Part shown: one piece after another, positions 1 through 8,397 of the stretch
How the letters are laid out: each line of letters opens with the position of its first letter
How positions within the stretch are numbered: the first letter of the stretch is position 1
Origin: Porticoccus sp002341315
Lineage (GTDB): Bacteria > Pseudomonadota > Gammaproteobacteria > Pseudomonadales > Porticoccaceae
Direction: 5' to 3' (one strand)
DNA: 64,000 nt
NCBI RefSeq assembly: GCF_047634355.1
Contig: NZ_JBLIAL010000006.1
Program-made: the position numbers and the translations under genes
The notes under the pieces: generated by a model
Databases searched by the model: none
Seen by the model: the letters and a program-made list of their open reading frames with translations, nothing else
Told to the model about the DNA's origin: nothing

Positions 1-646
1 CACTCTGAGACAGATCGGCGACTTCGCCAATGATATCGATGACTTGATAAAGAAATATCACGTTGATCGGGGGTAAATCGAGTTCAAGTTTGAACAGATG
101 ATGCCGGATAGTCTGCTCGAGGTGATCGCTTCTGTCTTCCAGCTTATCCAGGTCGTGGATCAGGTTTTCCACAAAGTCCACTTCCTTGCCGCTGAAACCA
201 ACTTCGAGCAGTTCATCGAGCTCATTTATGGCCTTGTGCGCCTGACGGCAGGCTTCAATTGCCGATCCGACAAATTCGCTCATCTTTTCCTGCAGAGGTT
301 TCGGGATCACCATTTTTCGGCCAAGCATCAGGCCGGCGATATCCTTGGAGCGGTTGGCAATGCGATCCTGCTGGCTGAGCATGTTAAGCAGATCGGTACG
401 GTCCATTGGCATAAACAGGCTTTTGGGCAATTGCAGACGAAGTTCCCGCTTCATAACATCGGCCTGATGCTCCAGGTCTGACATGTCGTCGAACACCTTG
501 TCGGCCTGTTGCCAGTCTTCTCTTATGGCTGCGGCCAGAAAATCTGCGAGTTTCTCGGTACAGGAAACGACCACCGTCATATGGGCTTGCAGAGGGCTGA
601 TGGGGGACTTGCCAAAGAGGTTGGAGAGAGGATTGCTGAAAACCAT
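1..646 (-). CDS. DUF47 / PhoU-like (TIGR00153) protein, C-terminus cut by the window edge
   Basis: I translated the minus strand from the ATG at 644-646. About 215 residues are visible, starting MVFSNPLSNLFGKSPISPLQ and running off the left edge. The all-helical pattern with paired acidic and basic residues (for example SDLEHQADVMKREL and DKLEDRSDHLEQ) is that of the DUF47 family, distant relatives of the phosphate regulator PhoU. Members of about 225 residues usually precede a Pit-type low-affinity phosphate transporter gene and are thought to modulate it; such a gene would lie just beyond position 1. The start follows a GAGGA-type ribosome site (AGAGGACATCCC). A sigma70-like promoter with heptamer repeats lies directly upstream. 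The family call is secure; a role in phosphate uptake is inference. Confidence 0.85.
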   Translation of the reverse strand, partial: MVFSNPLSNLFGKSPISPLQAHMTVVVSCTEKLADFLAAAIREDWQQADKVFDDMSDLEHQADVMKRELRLQLPKSLFMPMDRTDLLNMLSQQDRIANRSKDIAGLMLGRKMVIPKPLQEKMSEFVGSAIEACRQAHKAINELDELLEVGFSGKEVDFVENLIHDLDKLEDRSDHLEQTIRHHLFKLELDLPPINVIFLYQVIDIIGEVADLSQS

Positions 647-675
647 GGGATGTCCTCTGTTCGTTGTAGGGCGCG

Positions 676-705
676 AGTATAAGAATCTGTCACATAAATG
701 TCACA
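676..705 (-). promoter_or_regulatory. Promoter of the DUF47 gene with Pho-box-like heptamer repeats
   Basis: On the minus strand GTGACA (704-699) and TATACT (681-676) are separated by exactly 17 bases, a good sigma70 promoter about 30 bases before the DUF47 start. The region also holds a perfect direct repeat, TGTCACA-TAAA-TGTCACA (688-705 on the plus strand). Its 7+4 periodicity resembles a PhoB box, but the repeats point away from the gene, opposite to the usual arrangement. The promoter call is fair; PhoB control is speculative. Confidence 0.5.
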
Positions 706-744
706 TTTTTGCTCAAGTAAAATGACGAATGATTCAGTATGAAC

Positions 745-2817
745 CTAAACCTGGCTGAAATGATCGGTCTCCCCCAGCCAGCGACGAATAATGGCGTCCA
801 CCCGGTCGGGGTTTTTTGCGAGCATCTTTTCGGCGGTGCTCCGGATTTTCGGTAGCATGTGGCCGTCGCGTTGCAGGTCAGCGATACGCAGCACGACATC
901 GCCGGTTTGCCGGGTGCCCAGCACTTCGCCGGGGCCGCGCAGCTGCAGGTCTTTCTCGGCAATCTGAAAGCCATCGTTGGTTTGCCGCATGATGGCCAAG
1001 CGCTGACTGCCAGCGGCGGAGAGTGGTGGGCTGTAGAGCAGGACACAATAACTTTCCGCCTGACCACGGCCCACCCGTCCTCTCAGTTGATGCAATTGTG
1101 CCAGTCCCAATCGCTCTGGATTTTCGATGACCATCAAGCTGGCATTGGGCACGTCAACACCCACTTCGATCACTGTGGTGGCAACCAGTAGTTGGATTTC
1201 TCCCGCTTTAAAGGCCGACATGGTGGCAGCCTTTTCGGCCGGTTTGAGTCTGCCGTGAATGAGTCCAATAGGCAACTCGGGCAACAACAGGTGCAAGGCA
1301 TCTGCGGTCGCTTCCGCGGCCTCCGCTTCGAGTAAATCCGACTCCTCAATCAGGGTACAGACCCAGTAGGTCTGGCATCCCTGCGCACATGCATTGCGTA
1401 CCCGCTCTACCACTTCAAGACGACGCTGGTTGGAAATGACCACGGTGCTGACCGGTGAGCGCCCCGGTGGCAGCTCATCGATGATGGAGCAGTCAAGATC
1501 CGCGTAGGCGCTCATCGCGAGGGTCCGGGGTATCGGTGTCGCGGTCATCACCAGTTGGTGGGGGATCTGGCCATGCTGTCCCTTGTTGCGCAGGGCAAGA
1601 CGCTGATGCACGCCAAATCGGTGCTGCTCATCGATCATGATCAGGCCAAGATTGTGGAACTGAACCTGTTCCTGAAAAAGCGCATGGGTGCCGATGGCAA
1701 TCTGGGCATCACCAGTGCCGATCATTGCTAGCTGTCTTTCACGGGCCTTCCCCTTGACCTTGCCCGTGAGCCAGGCGATCTGAATACCCAGTGGTTCCAG
1801 CCATTGCGTGAAATTATTGCGGTGCTGCTCGGCCAGTATCTCGGTGGGAGCCATCAGGGCCACCTGCCGTCCGCTGGCGACACATTGTAATGCTGCTATT
1901 GCGCTGACGACGGTTTTTCCGGAGCCCACATCGCCCTGTAACAGTCGCAACATCGGGCAGGTTTGCTCCAGATCCTGTTTGATTTCCTGACTGACCCGTT
2001 GCTGGGCGTTGGTCAGTGGAAATGGCAGGGACGCCAGAAACTCCAGCAGCACCTTATCATCGCCTTTGAGCTCAGGGGCCTGGTGTTGTCTGATGGCCTG
2101 CCGAAGTCGCAGCAGACTGAGCTGATGGGCCAGCATTTCTTCATAAGCCAGGCGCTGTTGGGCCGGGTGTTCGCCACTGGCCAGCAGATCGAGCGGTGCA
2201 TCGGTCGGTGGTTGGTGAAGGAATTGTATGGCGTCTTCCAGGGATGGTGCTGCGTTGTCCTGTTCAAGAAATTCAGTCAGTGATCGGTCGCTCACCAGGG
2301 CGAGAGCCTGATCAATAATGGTTCGTAACCGCTGTTGGTTCACACCCTCTGAAACGGGGTAAACCGCTGTCAGATGCTGTTGAAGCGGCTGTTTCTCCGG
2401 ATTTTCGTCGAGGAACTGGTACTCGGGATGGTACATCTCAAGTCCGGTGCCCCCCGCACGGACTTCGCCAAAGCAGCGCAGCTTGCCTCCCCGGGCAAGG
2501 TTTTGTCGCTGGGCCGTGGAGAAATGAAAAAATCGCAGAGTGATAATCCCTGTGTGATCCTGTACCCGGCAGATCAGACTGCGGCGTCGGCCAAAAGCCA
2601 GATCGCAGCCGCGAATATCTCCTTCGATGACGACATCACTGTTGGGTTGAAGTGCGCCGATCGGTGTAATTCGAGTGCGATCCAGATAGCGGATAGGCAA
2701 GTGGAACAGCAGATCCTGGACACTGTGAATACGCAGCCTGGCCAGCTTCATGGCAAGTTGGGTTCCGACTCCCTTCAGGCGGGTAACCGGCAGCCTTTCA
2801 AGAACAATTTCGCTCAT
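745..2817 (-). CDS. recG: ATP-dependent DNA helicase RecG
   Basis: RecG remodels stalled replication forks and branch-migrates Holliday junctions in the cytoplasm. The 690-residue protein matches the usual length (E. coli 693). An N-terminal wedge/OB region is followed by helicase domain 1 with Walker A GDVGSGKT (about 295-302) and the motif II variant DEQH in MIDEQHRFGVHQR. Helicase domain 2 has the TATPIPRTLA and GRVGRG motifs. The start ATG overlaps the stop of the upstream oxyR by four bases (ATGA), so the two genes are almost certainly translationally coupled. An oxyR-recG pair is also found in Pseudomonas. The call is secure. Confidence 0.98.
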   Translation of the reverse strand: MSEIVLERLPVTRLKGVGTQLAMKLARLRIHSVQDLLFHLPIRYLDRTRITPIGALQPNSDVVIEGDIRGCDLAFGRRRSLICRVQDHTGIITLRFFHFSTAQRQNLARGGKLRCFGEVRAGGTGLEMYHPEYQFLDENPEKQPLQQHLTAVYPVSEGVNQQRLRTIIDQALALVSDRSLTEFLEQDNAAPSLEDAIQFLHQPPTDAPLDLLASGEHPAQQRLAYEEMLAHQLSLLRLRQAIRQHQAPELKGDDKVLLEFLASLPFPLTNAQQRVSQEIKQDLEQTCPMLRLLQGDVGSGKTVVSAIAALQCVASGRQVALMAPTEILAEQHRNNFTQWLEPLGIQIAWLTGKVKGKARERQLAMIGTGDAQIAIGTHALFQEQVQFHNLGLIMIDEQHRFGVHQRLALRNKGQHGQIPHQLVMTATPIPRTLAMSAYADLDCSIIDELPPGRSPVSTVVISNQRRLEVVERVRNACAQGCQTYWVCTLIEESDLLEAEAAEATADALHLLLPELPIGLIHGRLKPAEKAATMSAFKAGEIQLLVATTVIEVGVDVPNASLMVIENPERLGLAQLHQLRGRVGRGQAESYCVLLYSPPLSAAGSQRLAIMRQTNDGFQIAEKDLQLRGPGEVLGTRQTGDVVLRIADLQRDGHMLPKIRSTAEKMLAKNPDRVDAIIRRWLGETDHFSQV

Positions 2818-3746
2818 GCAGCACAGGGTGGGCAGCTGGGTAGTGAGTTCATTTTGATGGCATCCCGCAGTGCATCGACCGCCTTGTGTCGCGGAAAACT
2901 GGCCCGCCAGGCCAGCGCCACCGTTCGGCAGGGAACCGGATCCGCAAAAGGTCTGGTAATCAGTAAGCCGTCCCTGTAGCCAGCGCCGATAGCTGCGGAT
3001 TGCGGCAGAATGGTAATGCCCAGTCGGGAGGCGACCATATGACGCAGGGTCTCCAGCGAGCTGCCTTCACTGTGGGTACGAATCTGGCTCTGGGTTTCAT
3101 CGAGGTGCTTGTTCAGGTTCGGTAAAGCTTCCCTGACCTGGTCGCCAAAGCAGTGGCCCTCGCCAAGCAATAGGACATTCTCGTCGTCCAGGTCGACGGG
3201 ACGGATAGTCTTCTTTTTGCCCAGGGGGTGATCTTCGGGCATTAATACGACAAAAGGTTCAGAGAACAGTGGTTGAGTAACCACGTCTGGTTCAGTAAAT
3301 GGCAGCGCCACGATAATCACGTCCAGTTCCCCCTTGCGCAGTCGCTGTCGCAGTGTGGCGGTAAAGCCCTCTTCTACCACTAGCGGCATTTGTGGCACAG
3401 CCTTTTGCAAGGCCGGAATGAAGTGTGGAAACAGGTATGGGCCAATGGTAAAAATAGCACCCACATAGAGTGGCGCCTTGAGCTGGTCTCTGCCGGCTGA
3501 GGCAATATCCTTGATGGACGCGCTTTCCTCCAGCACCCTTTGTGCTTGGGCAACCACCTGCTCGCCGATGGGGGTCGGTCGCACGCTGTTCTTGGAGCGT
3601 TCAAAAAGATCAACTCCCAGTTCCTGCTCGAGTTTTTTGACGGCGATACTCAGTGTAGGTTGACTCACATGGCATAACTCTGCCGCCTGGCCAAAGTGTT
3701 GCTGTTGTGCCAATGTGACGATATAGCGTAATTCCGTTAAGGTCAT
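2814..3746 (-). CDS. oxyR: LysR-type hydrogen peroxide regulator OxyR, resolving cysteine replaced by Leu
   Basis: This is a 310-residue LysR-family regulator with an N-terminal winged helix-turn-helix (about 1-60, including HVSQPTLS) and a substrate-like regulatory domain. It is close to Pseudomonas OxyR in length and sequence (MTLTELRYIVTLAQQQHFG; SSLETLRHMVAS). The peroxidatic Cys199 is present in GEGHCFGDQ. The position nine residues later, Cys208 in E. coli, is Leu (TTA codon at 3123-3125, context REALP). A CPPC motif sits at the extreme C-terminus (Cys305 and Cys308). In the known family, oxidation forms a Cys199-Cys208 disulfide that activates antioxidant genes, so sensing here must differ or use another cysteine. 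It overlaps recG by four bases. Confidence 0.93.
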   Translation of the reverse strand: MTLTELRYIVTLAQQQHFGQAAELCHVSQPTLSIAVKKLEQELGVDLFERSKNSVRPTPIGEQVVAQAQRVLEESASIKDIASAGRDQLKAPLYVGAIFTIGPYLFPHFIPALQKAVPQMPLVVEEGFTATLRQRLRKGELDVIIVALPFTEPDVVTQPLFSEPFVVLMPEDHPLGKKKTIRPVDLDDENVLLLGEGHCFGDQVREALPNLNKHLDETQSQIRTHSEGSSLETLRHMVASRLGITILPQSAAIGAGYRDGLLITRPFADPVPCRTVALAWRASFPRHKAVDALRDAIKMNSLPSCPPCAA

Positions 3747-3810
3747 ACGATGGTACTCCTGCCACTAATACGCCAATAATAGCCAAAGCAAATTGAAAAA
3801 GGAAAGACGA

Positions 3811-4674
3811 TTGAAAGTATTATTTATTGGTTGTGGTGACATCGGGGTTCGTTGCATTCACAGGCTGCAGATGCTGGAGGGGTGGACAGGCTTGGCGATG
3901 CGTCGCCATCGGGACCGGCTGCCTGCGACAATTCCATCGGTAACGGGAGATATTTGCGACACCCCTCATCTCACTGAGTTGCTGCGTAAAGGTGGTATTA
4001 ATGCCATTGTCGTTACGCTGACGCCGGGGGAGATGAGTGACGAAGGGTATCGGGCCAGTTATGTGGCCGGTGCAGAGTCGTTGGCCAGTGCGATTCGAGA
4101 CAGTGGCTGGTGTTCTGGACCAGTGCTTTGGGTGTCCAGTACGAGTGTGTATGGGCATGGCGGGGGTGAGTGGGTTGATGAATTATCGGACACCGTCCCG
4201 GCATCCTATCGTGGTGAGCGCTTACTTCAAGCAGAAGGCCTGATTAGCCAACTGTCGGTGCCCGCTGTAGTGATTCGTTACGCCGGTGTCTATGGGCCCG
4301 GTCGGGGGCGTATGCTGGCGCAACTACATAGAGGGGAGCTGGCACCGCCACAACCTGTTCAGTGGAGTAATCGGATTCATGCAGAAGATTGCGCCGGGGT
4401 GCTGGTGCATTTGCTACAGCGCTACCGGGCCGATAAGCCGCTGCACAGCCTCTATCTGGCAACGGATAATGAACCTGCGCCTCTCTATGACGTACATCGG
4501 TGGCTGGCACAGCAATTGGGCATAAGTATGCCTGATACCGTTGCAGCAGCCAGTGCCGGCCGAGTCGGTAATCGGCGTTGCAGTAATCGACGTCTGCTTG
4601 AAAGCGGCTATCAATTTCTCTACCCCACTTTCAGGGAAGGTTACGCTGCGTTGATATCCGAATCGCCGGAGTAG
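3811..4674 (+). CDS. SDR-family NAD(P)-dependent epimerase/dehydratase-like protein
   Basis: The protein has an N-terminal Rossmann fold with an atypical dinucleotide motif GCGDIG right after the start, then SSTSVYG and a downstream YAGVYGPGRG segment, features of extended short-chain dehydrogenases of the YeeZ type. The usual YxxxK active-site motif is not clear, so it may bind a nucleotide without being a standard dehydrogenase. I place the start at TTG 3811 because AAGGAAAG lies at good spacing before it; an earlier in-frame TTG at 3793 would add six residues. It is divergent from oxyR and convergent with ridA. The substrate is unknown. Confidence 0.75.
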   Translation: MKVLFIGCGDIGVRCIHRLQMLEGWTGLAMRRHRDRLPATIPSVTGDICDTPHLTELLRKGGINAIVVTLTPGEMSDEGYRASYVAGAESLASAIRDSGWCSGPVLWVSSTSVYGHGGGEWVDELSDTVPASYRGERLLQAEGLISQLSVPAVVIRYAGVYGPGRGRMLAQLHRGELAPPQPVQWSNRIHAEDCAGVLVHLLQRYRADKPLHSLYLATDNEPAPLYDVHRWLAQQLGISMPDTVAAASAGRVGNRRCSNRRLLESGYQFLYPTFREGYAALISESPE

Positions 4675-4682
4675 GCGACTTT

Positions 4683-5066
4683 TCAGATAACCATAATACC
4701 GTCCATTTCCACGCCAACCCCTTTGGGCAATTCCTTGACACCAATGGCTGCTCGTGCCGGGTAGGGTTCAGTGAAATAGCGGGCCATGGCTTCATTGACA
4801 GAGGCAAAGTTGCCCATATCAGTCAGGAAAATATTCAGTTTGACAATATCTTTTAGAGAGCCGCCAGCTTCTTCGCAGACGGCGGCCAGATTTTTGAATA
4901 CCTGGTCGATTTCTGCGGCAATTCCCCCTTCCACTACCTGCATGCTGTCGGGGTCGAGTGGTATCTGACCTGACAGGTAAACGGTGTTACTGACTTTTAT
5001 CGCCTGGGAGTAAGTGCCTATGGCGGAAGGGGCATTGTCCGTACTGATGACGGCTTTATTTAGCAT
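4683..5066 (-). CDS. ridA: RidA family enamine/imine deaminase
   Basis: RidA hydrolyses reactive 2-aminoacrylate and related enamines released by PLP enzymes such as threonine dehydratase, protecting the cell from damage. The 127-residue length is standard. Family motifs are visible: APSAIGTYSQAIKV near the N-terminus, the YLSGQIPLDP segment, the substrate-binding Arg in YPARAAIGVKELPKG, and a hydrophobic C-terminus (EMDGIMVI). It lies 18 bases downstream of spoT on the same strand, so it is probably cotranscribed with it; ridA also follows spoT in Pseudomonas. The call is secure. Confidence 0.95.
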   Translation of the reverse strand: MLNKAVISTDNAPSAIGTYSQAIKVSNTVYLSGQIPLDPDSMQVVEGGIAAEIDQVFKNLAAVCEEAGGSLKDIVKLNIFLTDMGNFASVNEAMARYFTEPYPARAAIGVKELPKGVGVEMDGIMVI

Positions 5067-5084
5067 GGGTTTGTCCTCTAAGGA

Positions 5085-7187
5085 TTAATTCTTGGTGCGA
5101 TAAACGCGCTGCACCTGTTTCAAGTTGCGAATTTTACGCATCACATTGGCCAGGTGAATACGCCCTTTGACGTCAATCACCAGATCCACGACGCTGGAGT
5201 GGGCATCTCTCTCCTTGATGCTGATTTGCTGAATAGTGGCTTCGCTTTCGGAAATGCGTGCAGCGAGTGCGGCGATGATACCCCGCTCGGAGGTCAATTC
5301 CACTTTGAACTCCACCGAAAAGTCTCCCTTGACCCTGGGGGACCAGTTCAGCGCCATGCACTTTTCAACATTGGTGCGAATTTCATTGAGGTTTTTACAG
5401 GACTCACGGTGTACCACAAGGCCCCGGCCAGGGCTGAGATGGCCGAGAATCGGGTCGCCGGGAATCGGGTGGCAGCAACGGGCATAACTGATGATAAGAC
5501 CGTCGCTGGTATCGATCATGATGGGTGATTCAAATTCCTCGGGGACGTAAGTTTTACGCATTGAGGGTGGCGCCATCAGGTTGGCAACACCGTAGGCAAG
5601 GCGGTTGCCGAGACCAATCTGCTCCAGAACTTCTTCAAAATTGGCGGCACCGGTTTCAACCAGCAGACGCTTGATCCAGGATTTTCGGATATTTTTATAG
5701 TTGCTGCCAAAAGTCTCCAGTGCCCGGTCGAGCAGTCGTTTGCCCAGATCCACGGATTCTTCGTGCTGTTGATGTTTCAGGAAGTGGCGGATGGCGCTGC
5801 GGGCTTTGGCCGTCACGACAAAGTTCAGCCAGGAGGGATTGGGTTGCGCATCCTTGGCGTTGATGATGGTCACTTTACAGCCACTTTGCAGGGGCTCGGA
5901 GAGGGAGGTTAGCTGTCCGTTAATTTTGCTGGCGACACAGGTATTGCCCACATTGGTATGAACTGCGTAGGCGAAGTCGACCGGTGTCGCCCCCGAGGGT
6001 AATGAAATAATCTGGCCGCCTGGCGTGAAGACATAGACTTCATCGGGAAACAGGTCAGCTTTAACGTGTTCGATAAATTCCAGTGAATTCCCCGCCTTTT
6101 GCTGGATTTCCAGCAGGCCCTGTACCCAGCGACTGGTTCTGGGGTTTCCTTCCTCGCGCGACTTGTAAAGCCAGTGGGCGGCGATGCCGAAGTTGGCCAT
6201 GGCATCCATATCCCGGGTTCTGATCTGCACTTCGATAGGCACACCGTGCATACCGATCAATACCGTGTGCAAAGACTGGTAGCCATTTACCTTGGGAATG
6301 GCAACATAATCTTTAAACTCACCGGGTACCGGTTTGAACAGGTTGTGGATGACGCCCAGCGTGCGATAACAGTCATCCACTGTCTCCACCACGATGCGAA
6401 AGGCAAAGACGTCCATGATATCGCGAAAGGATTTTCGTTTGATCTTCATCTTCTGGTAGATACTCCAGAGATGTTTCTCGCGACCTGTGACCTCGGCAGA
6501 GATCAGCTCCTTGTCGAGACGAATTTCTATGCTGTCCTTGATTTCTTCAACAATGTGCTTGCGATTGCCGCGAGCGGATTTGAGCGCCGCCCGCAGGCGC
6601 TGATGGCGCATCGGGTACATCGCCGCAAAGCCGAGATCCTCAAACTCCACACGAATATCGTTGATCCCCAGTCGCTGGGCAATGGGGGCGTAAATATCCA
6701 GAGTCTCCCTGGCGATCCGCCGCCGTTTGGCTGCGCTGAGCACTTTAAGGGTGCGCATATTGTGGAGCCGGTCAGCCAGTTTCACCAGCATAACCCGGAT
6801 ATCCCGGGCCATGGCCAGGGTCATTTTCTGAAAGTTTTCTGCTTGCTGCTCGGCTCGAGAAGCAAACTCAATTTCAGTAAGCTTGCTCACGCCGTCCACC
6901 AGCTCAGCGACAGTGGAACCAAAGCGCCCAGCGAGGTCTTCCTTGCTGACGCCGGTATCTTCAATGACATCGTGGAGCATGGCCGCCATCAGGCTTTCTG
7001 CATCGAGATGCATGTCTGCGAGAATGTTGGCGACAGCGAGGGGGTGGCTGATGTAGGGTTCGCCGCTCTGGCGCAACTGACCTTCGTGGCAGCCAGTCGC
7101 GAACTGATAGGCGTCGAGAATATCCTGGACTTCTTGCTGTTCGAGGTAGGAGGAGAGCTTGTTGCTTAGTGCATCAACGGCTTGCAA
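5085..7187 (-). CDS. spoT: Bifunctional (p)ppGpp synthetase/hydrolase SpoT
   Basis: SpoT makes and degrades the alarmone (p)ppGpp during starvation. The 700-residue protein has the full Rel/SpoT architecture. An N-terminal HD hydrolase domain carries an intact HDxxED motif (HDVIEDTG, His72-Asp73). The synthetase domain follows (RIVVETVDDCYRTLG and VNGYQSLHTVL), then TGS (VYVFTPGGQIISLPSGATPVDFAYAVH), a Zn/helical region (SYARCCHPIPGD) and a C-terminal ACT domain. The retained HD motif separates it from monofunctional RelA. It lies between rpoZ and ridA in a minus-strand stress/housekeeping run, the same order as in Pseudomonas. Confidence 0.97.
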   Translation of the reverse strand: MQAVDALSNKLSSYLEQQEVQDILDAYQFATGCHEGQLRQSGEPYISHPLAVANILADMHLDAESLMAAMLHDVIEDTGVSKEDLAGRFGSTVAELVDGVSKLTEIEFASRAEQQAENFQKMTLAMARDIRVMLVKLADRLHNMRTLKVLSAAKRRRIARETLDIYAPIAQRLGINDIRVEFEDLGFAAMYPMRHQRLRAALKSARGNRKHIVEEIKDSIEIRLDKELISAEVTGREKHLWSIYQKMKIKRKSFRDIMDVFAFRIVVETVDDCYRTLGVIHNLFKPVPGEFKDYVAIPKVNGYQSLHTVLIGMHGVPIEVQIRTRDMDAMANFGIAAHWLYKSREEGNPRTSRWVQGLLEIQQKAGNSLEFIEHVKADLFPDEVYVFTPGGQIISLPSGATPVDFAYAVHTNVGNTCVASKINGQLTSLSEPLQSGCKVTIINAKDAQPNPSWLNFVVTAKARSAIRHFLKHQQHEESVDLGKRLLDRALETFGSNYKNIRKSWIKRLLVETGAANFEEVLEQIGLGNRLAYGVANLMAPPSMRKTYVPEEFESPIMIDTSDGLIISYARCCHPIPGDPILGHLSPGRGLVVHRESCKNLNEIRTNVEKCMALNWSPRVKGDFSVEFKVELTSERGIIAALAARISESEATIQQISIKERDAHSSVVDLVIDVKGRIHLANVMRKIRNLKQVQRVYRTKN

Positions 7188-7206
7188 GGCTTCCCCCGGT
7201 CACGGT

Positions 7207-7494
7207 TTACTCGGTTTCAGGGGCTACCGGTAGCTCGGGAGCTGAGGTATCTTCAAAATCACCATATTCCAACAGCATTTCTTCGGGTTCTTCTTTCTGC
7301 TTCAGAATGCTTGCATCGATGAAACCCTCTTCAATTTCGCGCAATGCCATTACGGTGGGTTTGTCATTTTCCCAGGGCAGATTTGGTTGCTTGCCACCGA
7401 CAGCGAGCTGGCGTGCCCGCTTGGAGCTGACCATGACCAGTTCAAAGCGGTTCTCCACATGATCAAGGCAATCTTCGACAGTGATACGGGCCAT
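7207..7494 (-). CDS. rpoZ: DNA-directed RNA polymerase omega subunit
   Basis: Omega helps fold and assemble the beta-prime subunit of RNA polymerase and contributes to ppGpp binding with it. I chose the ATG at 7492-7494, giving 95 residues beginning MARITVEDCLDHVENRFELV. A longer reading frame starting at 7572 adds 26 residues with no homology. The conserved SSKRARQL segment and the KPTVMALREIEEG helix are present, with an acidic C-terminal tail. It sits directly upstream of spoT with a 19-base gap and downstream of gmk, the usual gmk-rpoZ-spoT order. Confidence 0.96.
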   Translation of the reverse strand: MARITVEDCLDHVENRFELVMVSSKRARQLAVGGKQPNLPWENDKPTVMALREIEEGFIDASILKQKEEPEEMLLEYGDFEDTSAPELPVAPETE

Positions 7495-7602
7495 ATTTGA
7501 TTCCGTTTCTTTATTTAAGTGGGGTGTTATTGATTGACAATCTGTGTAGACAAAAAGCCGCGGCAATGCCACGGCGGCTTTCAGTTTACAAAATTGCGGG
7601 TA

Positions 7603-8220
7603 TCAGGACAACAAATCCTTGAGTAATTTGCTGTTTCGCTGGCACTGAGCGTCCAGTTTCAGTCGGTGACTGATGATAATTGACCGGAGTTCGGTCAAGG
7701 CCGTGTCGAAATGGTCGTTAATCACCAGGAAGTCCGCTTCCGTATAGTGGGACATTTCCAGTTGCGCCTCTGCCAGCCGTTGGCGAATGATGGCGGGCTC
7801 GTCCTGTCCGCGACCGTTAAGGCGTTGTTCGAGAATGGCCAGTGACGGCGGCAGGATGAAGATGCCGATACAGCCAGGGACCAGACGACGGATTTGTGCA
7901 GCTCCCTGCCAGTCAATTTCGAGGATAACATCGAGCCCTTGGGCGAGCGTCTGTTCCACCCAGCTGCGCGACGTGCCGTAATAGTTATTGAATACCCTGG
8001 CATGCTCAAGGAACGCTTTTTCCCTGAGCATGGTGCTGAACGTTGCCTGATCGACAAAGTGATAGTTGATGCCATCCTGCTCGCCGGGTCGCATGGGTCG
8101 GGTGGTATGGGAGATAGAAACACAGATGTCCTGACACTGCTGTAAAAGCGCATTGACCAGACTGGTTTTTCCGGCACCGGAAGGTGCTGATACCGTGTAC
8201 AGAGTACCTGTTGTCGACAT
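7603..8220 (-). CDS. gmk: Guanylate kinase
   Basis: Gmk phosphorylates GMP or dGMP to the diphosphate using ATP, an essential step of guanine nucleotide supply. The 205-residue protein begins MSTTGTLYTVSAPSGAGKTS, with the P-loop SGAGKTS at about residues 14-20. The GMP-binding segment (SISHTTRPMRPGEQDGINYHFV) and the lid region (EIDWQGAAQIRRLVP) follow. I took the ATG ending at 8220; an in-frame extension to 8274 adds 18 unconserved residues. It is followed by rpoZ and spoT on the same strand, linking nucleotide supply and alarmone genes. Confidence 0.96.
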   Translation of the reverse strand: MSTTGTLYTVSAPSGAGKTSLVNALLQQCQDICVSISHTTRPMRPGEQDGINYHFVDQATFSTMLREKAFLEHARVFNNYYGTSRSWVEQTLAQGLDVILEIDWQGAAQIRRLVPGCIGIFILPPSLAILEQRLNGRGQDEPAIIRQRLAEAQLEMSHYTEADFLVINDHFDTALTELRSIIISHRLKLDAQCQRNSKLLKDLLS

Positions 8221-8397
8221 TGATATCCGATGCTCCGCCAGTTTCTTGGTCGCTGCAGGTTGGTGACGCATCACCAGATTTGAAGGTTGTTACAATAACG
8301 TAATCGCGCATCGACTGCATCAGAGAGGCGTCGCTTTTATTGAATTATCGGCGGGTGTGTGACCAGTATCGCGGCATCAGGCCAATAGAGCCGGTGC

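Noticed and set aside
6099..7169. A 356-codon open frame antisense to spoT
   Set aside because: It lies wholly within spoT, has no recognisable domain, and long antisense frames are expected from the codon bias of a strongly conserved gene.
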